A stretch of 64,000 nucleotides of DNA from Ferruginibacter sp. (lineage in GTDB: Bacteria > Bacteroidota > Bacteroidia > Chitinophagales > Chitinophagaceae), in NCBI GenBank assembly GCA_013141115.1, contig JABFRP010000002.1:595649-659648 (forward strand), written 5' to 3'. The position numbers and the translations under genes are program-made. Numbering within the stretch: the first letter of the stretch is position 1; each line of letters opens with the position of its first letter. The notes beneath the pieces were generated by a model, which was given only the letters and a program-made list of their open reading frames with translations, had not been told where the DNA came from and made no database searches. This document shows, one piece after another, positions 41,908 through 50,837 of the stretch.

Positions 41908-43212
41908 TTATTTTGATTTTACATTTACTGCTACCCTGCGGTTTTTAGCTCTTCCTTCTTCAGTTGTATTGTCTGCTAAAGGCCATTCGGGACCATAACC
42001 TTTTGCACCTGATATTGAAGCAGGAGCAGCTCCTAATTTTTTTAACATAACAACTACTGCATCTGCTCTTTTTTGAGATAATGCAATATTTGCAGCAGCA
42101 CTACCAGTATTATCAGTATATCCTCCCAACTTAAATTGAGCAGTTGGATAAGCTTTAGCAATTGCCACGATATTTTTCAGTTGTGCCATGGATGCATCTG
42201 TAATATCTGAGCTGCCGGTTTTAAATTTTACATTGGTAAACTCAAACCAATTGCCTTTTACGGTATCAATTACCGAATGAGGGTTGGATAAAAACTGGTA
42301 TAATTTATTTTCTGTAGAGTTTTCTCCTACTTCTAATTTACCTGCATTATCAGGCAATTCTATGGTAATATTTTTACCCAAATCATATACAAAATCCCCT
42401 GTTAAACTATCTACCTTACCTGCTGTTGCAACTACTACGTCTTTAATATCTCCCGCCACCTGTTCTGTTTTTGATTGCAACGAATCTGCACCTTCCGCTA
42501 TTGCTTCGCTGCCTTTGTTGCAGCCATTGCCGCCAAACAAATACCAGGCCCCCATTGCAGCTGCTACCAATAAAAGTAAAGGCAGTAAAAAACTTAAGGC
42601 GCCGCCCGGTTTTTCTACAGTTTTATTTGGATAATGTGCCGAATTTACTTTTTCGTTAAGATCAATATCACTTAAATCACCACCAAAATTGCCCAATACA
42701 GTGCTAAGATTTAAACCAGATGGAACTGCTGCTGCAATATTATTTTTCTGACTGCTTAATAACGATGTAATGCCACTTGCTCCTCCATTATTAGCATGCT
42801 TACCAATTAAACCCAATATTGCCGGCACGGCCATGCTTAATAAAGATGTGGTAGAAGATGATCTTAAGCCTGCAAAATTTGATAGTAATCCTGTTACACC
42901 ATCTAACCTATGACCAAATAATCCGCTTAATAATCCAGCGCCTTTATTTAAAAGACTACCGCCTTCGTTTCCAAAAAAACCGCCTAAGTTATCCAAAACA
43001 CCTGCCTGTTGCTGGTTGTTTACTAGTTGTGCCACTGTTCCTGCACCTTCATGTGTAGAGGTTTTGTTTACTAAACCACTTAAAACCGTTGGTAAAATAC
43101 CACTCATGGCTTTGGAGACACTTGTTTCACTCTCACCTAAGTAAGAACTGGCCTTGTTTATCAATTCGCTGGTAAAAAGGCCTTTTGCTGCATCAATCAG
43201 ATTAAATGACAT
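41908..43212 (-). CDS. DUF937 / OmpA-domain fusion protein
   Basis: 434-aa protein. Residues 1-150 match DUF937, Gly/Leu-rich (SKAMSGILPTVLSGLVNKTS, LLNKGAGLLSGLFGHRLDGV). A single transmembrane helix (about 205-225, LSFLLPLLLLVAAAMGAWYL) follows, and the C-terminal 110 residues form an OmpA peptidoglycan-binding domain: VKFKTGSSDITDASMAQLK, GGYTDNTGSAAANIALSQKR, and a RAKNRRVAVNV end. No signal peptide, so DUF937 is cytoplasmic and OmpA periplasmic. It thus tethers a cytosolic oligomer to the cell wall, a reading inferred from topology. It has its own terminator. Confidence 0.82.
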   Translation of the reverse strand: MSFNLIDAAKGLFTSELINKASSYLGESETSVSKAMSGILPTVLSGLVNKTSTHEGAGTVAQLVNNQQQAGVLDNLGGFFGNEGGSLLNKGAGLLSGLFGHRLDGVTGLLSNFAGLRSSSTTSLLSMAVPAILGLIGKHANNGGASGITSLLSSQKNNIAAAVPSGLNLSTVLGNFGGDLSDIDLNEKVNSAHYPNKTVEKPGGALSFLLPLLLLVAAAMGAWYLFGGNGCNKGSEAIAEGADSLQSKTEQVAGDIKDVVVATAGKVDSLTGDFVYDLGKNITIELPDNAGKLEVGENSTENKLYQFLSNPHSVIDTVKGNWFEFTNVKFKTGSSDITDASMAQLKNIVAIAKAYPTAQFKLGGYTDNTGSAAANIALSQKRADAVVVMLKKLGAAPASISGAKGYGPEWPLADNTTEEGRAKNRRVAVNVKSK

Positions 43213-43411
43213 ATTAATATTAGCTTTTTAATTTTTAATATACTTTAGATAACAGATGTGGTATAAGGGTTGCATAACAGATAAAAATCTTGCCACATAA
43301 CTACCTGATTACGCAACGCATACCATTTATTTAAAATAACATATACTTAACCTCTCACCCCATCATTTCGCCATTAATCAAAACACATCGTAAATTCACT
43401 ATCTTGAAGTT

Positions 43412-43419
43412 TAGATTTG
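43412..43419 (+). promoter_or_regulatory. TAnnTTTG promoter four bases before the LytS-type kinase
   Basis: TAGATTTG, then CAGT and the ATG at 43424; near-leaderless. Confidence 0.6.
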
Positions 43420-43423
43420 CAGT

Positions 43424-44650
43424 ATGGGTAAAACAAACATCAGGTATTGGCTTTGCCAGATTATAGGCTGGGGCGTTTTTGGCCTTATTCATGTGTACAT
43501 TAACCTGGTAGTATATGGCGAAAACTTTGCACAGCATGGTGGAGAAAATGAATACCTGGTAAGCTTAGCTGTTTTTTTAATCTCTGGTATAATTTGCACT
43601 CATTTATTAAGAACTGTTATAAAAAAAACCAACTGGCTAAAATTTTCGCTTAATAAAGTGTGGGTGGTTTTTATTGCAGGTATTGTTGCCACTTCATTGC
43701 TGCAATTTTATGGCGGCGATGCAATTGAAAAAGCTACTCCTTACTCTTTTGAAAAGTATATCCAAAATTATAAATTAGAAAAAGCCAAAAAATCAGAAGC
43801 AAGTGCCGGGCTTGATAAAGTACCTTACTATAATAACACTACGCCACTAAGAGATTCTATAAATCCTAAAGCCATTTCGGATATTAAAAAAAGTACCGGC
43901 TGGCACAGAAATAAAAGCGGAGAATGGAAGTATGAAGACAAGACTGAACTGCTGGGCATCTATCAAAATATTTTATTGATTGCACTTTGGTTTTTAATTT
44001 ACATCGTTTACCATTACCTGGAAAAAAACAGAAAAGATCAGCTGGACAGATTGAAATTAGAAAGCACTGTTAAAGAACTGGAATTAAAAACTATTAAATC
44101 ACACATCAACCCTCATTTTATTTTTAATTCGTTAAACAGTATCAGGGCGTTGGTAGATGAAAACCCCGAACGGGCCCGGACTGCCATTACCGAATTGAGT
44201 AATATTTTACGCAGCAGTATGCAGGCCGAAAAATCTGAAACAGTTTCTTTGCAAAGAGAATTAGATATTGTTACTGATTATCTTGCTTTGGAACACATGC
44301 GCTTTGAAGAAAGGCTGAAAGTAGAACTGGATATTGATCAGGATACGTTGACGCAACAAGTACCGCCAATGATGTTGCAAACGCTGGTGGAAAATTCGAT
44401 TAAGCATGGTATAAGCAAACTGGTTAACGGCGGTTTGGTGCGTATAATAACCAATTTTAAAGGCGATAACCTGGAGTTGCTGGTACAAAATACCGGCCAG
44501 TTAAATGGCAAAATAAATGCAGATGGTTTTGGTATTAAAAGCACCCAGGACAGGCTTAACCTGATGTATCAGGGCAAAGCACATTTTGAAATTAAAAATA
44601 TGGATAACAATATGGTGCAAAGCAAAGTAACCATGCCGGTTATTATTTAA
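43424..44650 (+). CDS. LytS/YehU-type sensor histidine kinase
   Basis: 408-aa inner-membrane kinase. Several N-terminal helices (about 10-32, 45-65, 76-95) and one more at 180-198 frame an extracellular loop. The His_kinase domain has KTIKSHINPHFIFNSLNSIR (phospho-His231 in NPHF) followed by an HATPase region with PPMMLQTLVENSIKHGISK and DGFGIKSTQDRLNLMYQGK. It pairs with the response regulator 28 bases downstream. In Bacteroidota such pairs often sense envelope state. The signal is unknown. Confidence 0.9.
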   Translation: MGKTNIRYWLCQIIGWGVFGLIHVYINLVVYGENFAQHGGENEYLVSLAVFLISGIICTHLLRTVIKKTNWLKFSLNKVWVVFIAGIVATSLLQFYGGDAIEKATPYSFEKYIQNYKLEKAKKSEASAGLDKVPYYNNTTPLRDSINPKAISDIKKSTGWHRNKSGEWKYEDKTELLGIYQNILLIALWFLIYIVYHYLEKNRKDQLDRLKLESTVKELELKTIKSHINPHFIFNSLNSIRALVDENPERARTAITELSNILRSSMQAEKSETVSLQRELDIVTDYLALEHMRFEERLKVELDIDQDTLTQQVPPMMLQTLVENSIKHGISKLVNGGLVRIITNFKGDNLELLVQNTGQLNGKINADGFGIKSTQDRLNLMYQGKAHFEIKNMDNNMVQSKVTMPVII

Positions 44651-44678
44651 AGTATTCAACAATAAAGCAAACTCAACT

Positions 44679-45410
44679 ATGCAAAAAGCTGTAATTATTG
44701 ATGATGAACGTTTGGCAAGAAATGAATTAAAAAAACTATTACTTGATTTTCCGGAAATAGAAGTAATTGGCGAAGCAGCCAATGCCAATGAAGGGTTGGA
44801 AAAAATAGAGAACCTTTCTCCCGACCTTATTTTTTTAGATATACAAATGCCCGGCAAAACCGGTTTTGATATGCTGCAGGAGCTGGAAAAAGCACCACAT
44901 GTAATTTTTACCACAGCGTATGATGAATATGCATTAAAAGCATTTGAAGTAAATGCGCTGGATTATTTAATGAAACCGGTGGAGCCAAAACGCTTAGCCG
45001 ATGCACTGCAAAAATTACAGCAGGCCGAAGAAAAAGAACTGGCCGCAACAATGGCAAGTATTAACCGTGGCATGTTAACAGAAGCCGACCAGGTTTTTGT
45101 AAAAGATGGCGAACGTTGCTGGTTTGTAAAACTGGGTGAAGTGCGTTTGTTTGAAAGTGTGGGCAACTATGCCAAAGTATTTTTTGGCCCCAACAAACCT
45201 TTAATTTTAAAATCGCTAAATGCACTGGAAGAAAGGCTTGATGAAAAAGTTTTTTTCAGGGCTAACCGCAAGCATATTGTTAACCTGCGCATGATTGATA
45301 AAATTGAGCCTTACTTTAATGGTGGGCTTTTACTAGAGCTACAAGGTGGCGAAAAAGTAGAAGTAAGCCGCAGGCAAGCGGTTAAGTTTAAAGAGATGAT
45401 GAGCCTGTAA
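44679..45410 (+). CDS. LytTR-family response regulator
   Basis: 243-aa regulator. Receiver domain 1-118: acidic IIDDERLARN (Asp8-Asp9), phosphoacceptor Asp54 in LIFLDIQMPG, Thr/Lys switch in VIFTTAYDEYALKAF and LDYLMKPV. LytTR DNA-binding domain about 140-240: VFVKDGERCWFVKLGEVR, LNALEERLDEKVFFRANRKH and EPYFNGGLLLELQGGEKVEV, which bind DNA through a beta-fold. It is co-transcribed with the kinase at 43424. Confidence 0.93.
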   Translation: MQKAVIIDDERLARNELKKLLLDFPEIEVIGEAANANEGLEKIENLSPDLIFLDIQMPGKTGFDMLQELEKAPHVIFTTAYDEYALKAFEVNALDYLMKPVEPKRLADALQKLQQAEEKELAATMASINRGMLTEADQVFVKDGERCWFVKLGEVRLFESVGNYAKVFFGPNKPLILKSLNALEERLDEKVFFRANRKHIVNLRMIDKIEPYFNGGLLLELQGGEKVEVSRRQAVKFKEMMSL

Positions 45411-45479
45411 AGAGTTGATGGTTGATAGTTTTTTAGAATTGTTACTTCATTTGTATATTTTACCTTTTTTAATATTTCT

Positions 45480-46787
45480 ATGTCATTAAGCAAGTTATTG
45501 TTTTCATCAGCATTGCTGTTGTGTGGTTTTTGTGCGGCAGCACAAAACATTGATAAAATTATAAATGCTGCCGAAGTGGAACGTATTGAAAAAATATTAT
45601 CGGCCGATGATATGCAGGGCCGTAAAACATTTACACCCGGCATTGATAAAGCCGCTGATTTTATTGCAGCAGAATTTGCAAAAAGCAAATTGCAGTTTTT
45701 GGGCAGTAGCAAAAATTATTTTCAGGAGTTTGCCATGATAAAAGCAAAACCTTTAACAATAACCGGTATGATTGGTACCGACTCTTTAAATACCAGCAAT
45801 GTTATTGCAAGTACCACTAATGCTGAACTTACTATTACTGCGCTAAAAGATTACGAAGTGGTGACAGTTAAAGCGGGAGATAATTTTAATAAAACAGTAT
45901 TTCCGCTTTTGGGTGTTGATAAAAATTTACTGGTATTGATTGATACCGCTTATTCTAAAGCTTTTATAAGACTGCAACGCTTTGCAGCCAGTGCAAAATT
46001 CTCTTCGGCGTTTTCGCAGGTATTTATTTTAACAAGCAACTTTAATCCTTCTGCTATTAGCCTGCACATTAAAAATGAAATATCTGCCCAGCCGCTCAAA
46101 AATGTAGTAGCTGTTTTGCCCGGTAAAAGTAAAAAAGAAGAGTATGTTGTTTATAGCTGCCACTACGATCATTTAGGTATGGGCAAACCTAATGCAACAG
46201 GCGACAGTATTTACAATGGCGCCAACGATGATGCAGCAGGTACAACAGCCGTAATGATGCTGGCAAAATACTTTAGTGCTTTAAAAGAAAAAAATGAACG
46301 CACCATAATATTTGTTGCATTTACCGCCGAAGAAATTGGTGGCTTTGGCAGCCGCTACTTTAGCAAGCAATTAAACGCCGATAAAGTAGTAGCCATGTTT
46401 AATATTGAAATGATTGGTACCGAAAGTAAATGGGGTACCAATAGCGCTTATATTACCGGCTACGAAAAAAGTGATATGGGCAAAATTTTACAAGCCAACC
46501 TTGCTGGTTCTAAATTTCATTTTGAGCCAGATCCTTATCCCAAACAAAATTTATTTTACCGCAGCGATAATGCCACACTTGCCGAGTTGGGTGTACCTGC
46601 TCATACTATCTCCACTTCTAAAATGGAAGAAGTACCCAATAACGAACCTAACTACCATAAACAAAGTGATGAGATTGGTACGTTGGATATGAATAATATG
46701 GCAGAGATCATTAAAGCTATTGCCATAAGTAGCAAAACTATTTTAAGCGATAAGGATACACCGAGCAGGGTGGAGAAGGTGAAATAA
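45480..46787 (+). CDS. M28 family metallopeptidase
   Basis: 435-aa exported zinc aminopeptidase-type enzyme. Signal peptide about 1-21 (MSLSKLLFSSALLLCGFCAA). Metal and catalytic residues: His228 in VVYSCHYDHLG, Asp250 in GANDDAAG, Glu284/285 in AEEIGGFGS, Glu310 in NIEMIGTE (where many M28 enzymes have Asp) and a C-terminal His in VPAHTIS. The length and order are right. Near the 3' end, 46655-46787, the sequence closely resembles a fragment at 49231-49357, a remnant of a second copy. Confidence 0.87.
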   Translation: MSLSKLLFSSALLLCGFCAAAQNIDKIINAAEVERIEKILSADDMQGRKTFTPGIDKAADFIAAEFAKSKLQFLGSSKNYFQEFAMIKAKPLTITGMIGTDSLNTSNVIASTTNAELTITALKDYEVVTVKAGDNFNKTVFPLLGVDKNLLVLIDTAYSKAFIRLQRFAASAKFSSAFSQVFILTSNFNPSAISLHIKNEISAQPLKNVVAVLPGKSKKEEYVVYSCHYDHLGMGKPNATGDSIYNGANDDAAGTTAVMMLAKYFSALKEKNERTIIFVAFTAEEIGGFGSRYFSKQLNADKVVAMFNIEMIGTESKWGTNSAYITGYEKSDMGKILQANLAGSKFHFEPDPYPKQNLFYRSDNATLAELGVPAHTISTSKMEEVPNNEPNYHKQSDEIGTLDMNNMAEIIKAIAISSKTILSDKDTPSRVEKVK

Positions 46788-46979
46788 TTACTTTTCTTAC
46801 TCTACACTTTCATCATACTAAAGTTATTTTTTACTCCGACAATTTAGGATCACACACACCTATTTTATTAGCAGTACCCAGTATTACTTATTACCTATTC
46901 GTGGTATTTTTTGTAAATACTTATCTGAATATTTGGTAATGCCATTTTTTTTCATATTACATGAAATATTTTTTTCATC

Positions 46980-46987
46980 TAAATTTG
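46980..46987 (+). promoter_or_regulatory. TAnnTTTG promoter before the frameshifted lipoprotein
   Basis: TAAATTTG followed five bases later by the ATG at 46993, not by the ATG at 47025 used by the main frame. It supports the upstream start and hence a real signal peptide in two frames. Confidence 0.6.
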
Positions 46988-46992
46988 TAAAT

Positions 46993-48383
46993 ATGAAAGC
47001 AAAAAATGCTACAGCAATTTTTCTATGTTTATTTTTATTTTAATTGGTTGTCAAAAAACGGATAGTGGTTTTGAAAACTCTGTACCCATTACTAGCCAAT
47101 CTACACATAATCAAATTGACTTTGCTAACAAACAATTAAAGCAAATTACTGAAGGGATTGCTCTATTAGCAAAAAATAAAGATTTTGTAAGTTTTGTGCA
47201 TACAGAAGCAAAAAAGAAATTTGATGGTGAATACGAAGTATTAATACAAAATCTCCAAAAAAACACTAATTGGAAAGAAGCATTAAATACACTCCAAATA
47301 AATAGTGGTTTAAATGCATTTAAAAATATTGAAGGCAGTAATTTCTATCCTCAGATTTATATACCCAAATTTCAACATGAGGAAGATATGAAAGAGGAAA
47401 AAAATTATACTGCTCCAACAAATGTTGCGGCAGATTCTATTGTTTATATTTACTATGCCGGGGACTCTGAAGTTGATTCAGCAACCAATGAAAATGAAAG
47501 TTATGCCGGCTATGTTTTAAACGGTAGTAATCAATTAGAATATTGGGGTATGGTAAATGAAGAATATGCCAATGAAAATGAAGTTTGGATAATTTCATTA
47601 AACGAATCGGTAGGTAACAATGGAAACTTTTGCCCTCCGCAGCTTATTGATGGCGTATATCAGTATTGTCCCGAAGCGATTTCAGGTGTTTGCTGCGGGG
47701 GTGGGGGAGGTAATGACGACCCTCCACCTCCGCCGCCAACTGGTTGTACTGGACCAGATTGTGACCCAACAATGGATGCACCTTTTACTGTACCTTTTCC
47801 AGATTTAGGACATGCAAAAGTAAATTGCAAGCTTGAAAGGATGATAATTAAGGATGCCAAAGAATCTTGGTTAGCTGGTGCTTCAGAAATTTCAATAAGA
47901 GCTAAACTACATACTCACAACAATCGAGCACTTGGTAATTTTTATCCAGCAGCAGAAGAAAATTATACCTCATTGCAAAAGAGTAATTATCTAGGTAAGT
48001 TAATAAAAAAAGTAAAGAGAAAACAAATTAGAAGAGGGGATGACATGGTAGTAAATTATGCTTTAGAAACAAATTGGCAAGCCCAATATCTTTATAGCGA
48101 CCCCATTTTTTTTGATTTTGTAATTTTTGAAAAAGACAATTGGCCAGCCGGTCTTAATCGCTATAAACCCAATGGAAGAATTGACCAGCGTGCCGGACCT
48201 TCCGTTGAAACACTACCTTGGGATTTATTTTATCGTTCTGCAGATCATGCAAACGAAGGAAGAAACACACCTTATTATACTGCTTCAATAGTTAACAATT
48301 GGGATTATCGAAGTTTTGGTTTATACTATAATGGCGCTGTAGTAAATGGCTCTCAAATTTCTTTTAAAATTTTAGGTTACTAG
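46993..48383 (+). CDS. Large surface lipoprotein, frame broken inside the signal peptide
   Basis: From 46993 the frame gives MKAKNATAIFLCLFLF and then TAA (47041-47043). In the next frame the protein continues as ILIGCQKTDSG and 452 codons to 48383. Joined by one base, the two parts form a normal lipoprotein signal (lipobox LIGC). The alternative start at 47025 leaves only eight residues before the Cys and no basic start. The mature protein has a helical N-terminal part (QLKQITEGIALLAKNKDFV), a Gly5/Pro6 linker (CCGGGGGNDDPPPPPP) and a C-terminal domain unknown to me. Close relatives of the N-terminal part occur across Chitinophagaceae (recollection). It is paired with the barrel-like gene at 48399. 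Confidence 0.7.
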
Positions 48384-48398
48384 CTATAAAGTACTATT

Positions 48399-49079
48399 AT
48401 GAAGATTATAAAAAGAAAAATTCTTATTCTATTTTTACTATGTTGGGTGAATAGTGCCATGCATGCACAAAACAAGTTAATATTTAACCCATCTTTAGAA
48501 ATTGGTATCGCCGTTAGAAATGCTGCTTTTGAGCTAACTAACTATACAAACAGGCGATCTCCTGATTTTACATACGACTATGACGGTATAGCACATTTCA
48601 GAAATAAAAGTTTAGCAATAGCATTAAAACAATATGTTCATAAAAATAAAATATCGGTACAGTTAGCTACATACTTTAGATATAATCATCTTTACTATGG
48701 TAAAAATGCACAAGGCTTATCAAACTCAAATCAAAAAGAATACAAACGCCTGAAGTATGATTTATTTTTAGACGGGCTTTATCATTTTAAGAAAAGAAAA
48801 GAAAACGCTACAGGTATTATTTTAGGATTGGGGGTTGGAGAAATGAATAACGGTACTAAATTTAAAGACTCACTGTGGACTGGCAACAAATATGAATTGA
48901 AGACCAGAAGTTTCCAATTTTTTGCCCCACGTTTATTATTGGGTTTAGAAAAGAGGAAAATTTCTTTATTTGTAATTGCACATGGAACTCCGGATATTGA
49001 TTATCGGCCTAACCCAACTATCTGGCTTGAATTTAAAGGCAGTTATTCTTTTCAATTAAAAAAGAAATCTAAACAATAA
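48399..49079 (+). CDS. Outer-membrane beta-barrel-like protein (module 1)
   Basis: 226-aa exported protein: signal peptide MKIIKRKILILFLLCWVNSA (cleavage near MHAQ). The mature part consists of alternating hydrophobic/aromatic strands (KISVQLATYFRYNHLYYG, TGIILGLGVGEMNNG, KISLFVIAHGTPDIDYRP, GSYSFQL), consistent with an 8-stranded outer-membrane barrel. No named family. It starts 15 bases after the lipoprotein stop and ends before a bidirectional terminator, so the two genes form one operon. Analogous organisation occurs at 53820-56152. Confidence 0.68.
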   Translation: MKIIKRKILILFLLCWVNSAMHAQNKLIFNPSLEIGIAVRNAAFELTNYTNRRSPDFTYDYDGIAHFRNKSLAIALKQYVHKNKISVQLATYFRYNHLYYGKNAQGLSNSNQKEYKRLKYDLFLDGLYHFKKRKENATGIILGLGVGEMNNGTKFKDSLWTGNKYELKTRSFQFFAPRLLLGLEKRKISLFVIAHGTPDIDYRPNPTIWLEFKGSYSFQLKKKSKQ

Positions 49080-49095
49080 TATTCACCAGTCAAAT

Positions 49096-49140
49096 AAAAA
49101 AAAGTCCGTTTCATTTTATAAGATGAAGCGGACTTTTTTT
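49096..49140. terminator. Bidirectional hairpin terminator after module 1
   Basis: AAAAAAGTCCGTTTCAT pairs with ATGAAGCGGACTTTTTT around a short loop (one G/T-type mismatch); A-runs and T-runs on both sides make it work in both directions. Confidence 0.85.
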
Positions 49141-49230
49141 GTATGTTGTTTGCAATTTATCCGTATCGTGATTATCCACTTAGAAAGAAGCTTAATAGAG
49201 GTTAACAGTTAAAGAGTGCCCTTCGTTCCA

Positions 49231-49357
49231 ACAAAGTGATGAAATTGGTACACTGGATATGAATAATATGGCCGAGATCATTAAAGTTATTGCCATAAGC
49301 AGCACCTCTATCGTGGCTGGTAAGGATACGCCAAGCAGGGTGGAGAAAGTGAAATAA
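49231..49357 (+). pseudogene. 3' remnant of an M28 peptidase gene
   Basis: The segment reads in frame QSDEIGTLDMNNMAEIIKVI then AISSTSIVAGKDTPSRVEKV and K and stops, matching the end of the M28 gene at about 46661-46787 with a few changes (for example SSTSIVAG against SSKTILSD). The nucleotide similarity is also high. No start or upstream M28 sequence remains. It is a decayed tail of a tandem copy, and module 1 now sits between it and the intact gene. Confidence 0.8.
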
Positions 49358-49369
49358 ACACTTTACCAG

Positions 49370-49690
49370 TCAAGCGGCAATATTATTTTTATTATTGCTC
49401 ACAGCTTGCCTGAGTTCATCTTTTAAAAACCCTTTTAAGCTTAAATCTTCATCTAATGCAGGCCAATGTATGCCTGTACCATTACCAGTTAGCTCATACT
49501 GCATAAGATTTTCTTTTGTAGCATTTACCAGCGAAGGATAGGTAGATATTTTTTGCTGCAAAATGGCTTTTGTATTTAATACCACAAGCATCAGATCCAG
49601 TTCCTTATGAAAATCAACTGCCTGAATACGTAACCCTTCAGTATAAATAAGTTGTTCAATAGTATCGTAATTATTTATTGAAGTACTCAT
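49370..49690 (-). CDS. DUF2442 family protein
   Basis: 106-aa protein with the DUF2442 motif (LDLMLVVLNTKAILQQKIST, then LMQYELTGNGTGIHWPALDE and LSLKGFLKDE). The domain is seen as a partner of DUF4160 in many genomes, where the pair is suspected to act as a toxin-antitoxin-like unit (not proven). Here it overlaps the DUF4160 gene by 20 bases and would be co-translated. The first about 35 residues (MSTSINNYDTIEQLIYTEGL) are an extension before the core domain. It has no separate promoter. It is the downstream partner. Confidence 0.8.
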   Translation of the reverse strand: MSTSINNYDTIEQLIYTEGLRIQAVDFHKELDLMLVVLNTKAILQQKISTYPSLVNATKENLMQYELTGNGTGIHWPALDEDLSLKGFLKDELRQAVSNNKNNIAA

Positions 49691-49910
49691 TCCATTTTGT
49701 TTTTAAAAGTTCAAAATTATCATTTATAACCTCAAGGATATTTTTCTCTTCTGAATTTGTAAAGCCATGTAAATACGCAACTTCACAGTTTGGCATAAGC
49801 CATATTTTACCTTCGGCATTACCTTTTTTTACATGAATATGAATAGGCTCATCGTTTTCATTACTGTAAAAGAAAAACCTAAAGCCATTTATTAGTAATA
49901 CCGTTGGCAT
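49671..49910 (-). CDS. DUF4160 family protein
   Basis: 79-aa protein of the DUF4160 family: MPTVLLINGFRFFFYSNEND, then EPIHIHVKKGNAEGKIWLMP and the C-terminal helix NILEVINDNFELLKTKWNEY. His residues in EPIHIHV are a family hallmark. A TAnnTTTG promoter (49917-49924) ends six bases before the ATG. It overlaps the DUF2442 gene by 20 bases. The pair is a conserved two-gene unit of unknown role. Confidence 0.85.
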   Translation of the reverse strand: MPTVLLINGFRFFFYSNENDEPIHIHVKKGNAEGKIWLMPNCEVAYLHGFTNSEEKNILEVINDNFELLKTKWNEYFNK

Positions 49911-49916
49911 GTATTA

Positions 49917-49924
49917 CAAATTTA
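49917..49924 (-). promoter_or_regulatory. TAnnTTTG promoter of the DUF4160-DUF2442 pair
   Basis: Minus strand TAAATTTG then TAATAC and ATG, leaderless type. Confidence 0.6.
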
Positions 49925-49969
49925 CTTTTTATTTTCAATTATTGATACTAATAAAAATTACAGAATTTC

Positions 49970-50725
49970 TTAAATCTTCACCGGCACACTATGCACCGCC
50001 GCTGCCATTTCTTTAATTAGATTAGGATCTTTTTCAATAGCATTACCAACAACAATTACATCGGCGCCGGCTTTACAGTTGAGGTAAGCTTTTTCGGGTT
50101 CAATAATACCGCCGCCAATAATTAATGGCACTTCGATAGATTTAGCAACTTTGGCAATCATTTCTTCGGTAATGGCACGCTTGGCTCCACTGCCGGCATC
50201 CATATAAATTAATTTCATGCCCAGCATTTCGCCGGCCATGGCGGTACATACCGCAATTTCATTTTTATCGGCTGGTATGGGTGTGGCATTGCTGATGTAA
50301 GATACTGTAGTGGGTGCTCCGCCATCAATTACCATATACCCGGTGGGCATAATTTCTAATCCGCTTTGTTTTACCAGCGGCGCACTTATTACATGCTGGC
50401 CTATTAACAAATCGGCATTGCGGCCACTGATGAGGGAAAGGTATAATAAAGCATCAGCGTATTTACTCACCTGGCTGGGACTACCCGGAAAAAGTATGGT
50501 GGGAATGTTGCAGTTTTTTTTGATGAGCTGCAAACAGTCGTCTAAATAACTGGAGATAACAAGGCTTCCGCCTACTAAAAAATAATCTACACCGGCATTT
50601 ACAGATAAAGTGATCAATTGCTCCATATTGCTGTCGTTCACCTTATCGGGATCGATCAATACAGCAAAAGATTTTTTGCCCAGTTGTTTTCTTTCGGTTA
50701 ATGAATTATAAATGCCTTTGGTCAT
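49970..50725 (-). CDS. Geranylgeranylglyceryl/heptaprenylglyceryl phosphate synthase (PcrB-like)
   Basis: 251-aa TIM-barrel prenyltransferase of the GGGPS/PcrB family, which transfers a polyprenyl chain to glycerol-1-phosphate. Motifs: KKSFAVLIDPDKVND (active-site Asp), DYFLVGGSLV, ILFPGSPSQVSKYADALLYL, GYMVIDGG, YMDAGSGA and LIIGGGIIEPEKA, VIVVGNAIEKDP for phosphate binding. The group II enzymes are known in Bacteroidota such as Flavobacterium. The chain length cannot be told. The start MTKGIYNSLTERKQLGKKS is plausible. Single gene, divergent from arfB. Confidence 0.88.
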   Translation of the reverse strand: MTKGIYNSLTERKQLGKKSFAVLIDPDKVNDSNMEQLITLSVNAGVDYFLVGGSLVISSYLDDCLQLIKKNCNIPTILFPGSPSQVSKYADALLYLSLISGRNADLLIGQHVISAPLVKQSGLEIMPTGYMVIDGGAPTTVSYISNATPIPADKNEIAVCTAMAGEMLGMKLIYMDAGSGAKRAITEEMIAKVAKSIEVPLIIGGGIIEPEKAYLNCKAGADVIVVGNAIEKDPNLIKEMAAAVHSVPVKI

Positions 50726-50824
50726 TCCTGTTTATTAATTGCAAAAATGTAAAAAAAATCCGTCTTACCGAAATATTAGCGCCAAATAAGATGGATATGG
50801 CTGCAATTTCCTTCTTTTTATCGG

Positions 50825-50832
50825 TAAATTTG
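50825..50832 (+). promoter_or_regulatory. TAnnTTTG promoter five bases before arfB
   Basis: TAAATTTG then TAACA and ATG; near-leaderless. Confidence 0.6.
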
Positions 50833-50837
50833 TAACA

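Noticed and set aside
44501-44914. 137-codon minus frame across the kinase-regulator junction
   Set aside because: It is antisense to two conserved proteins with intact motifs.
47660-47860. Minus-strand Gly/Pro-rich frame
   Set aside because: It is the mirror of the Gly/Pro linker of the lipoprotein at 46993.
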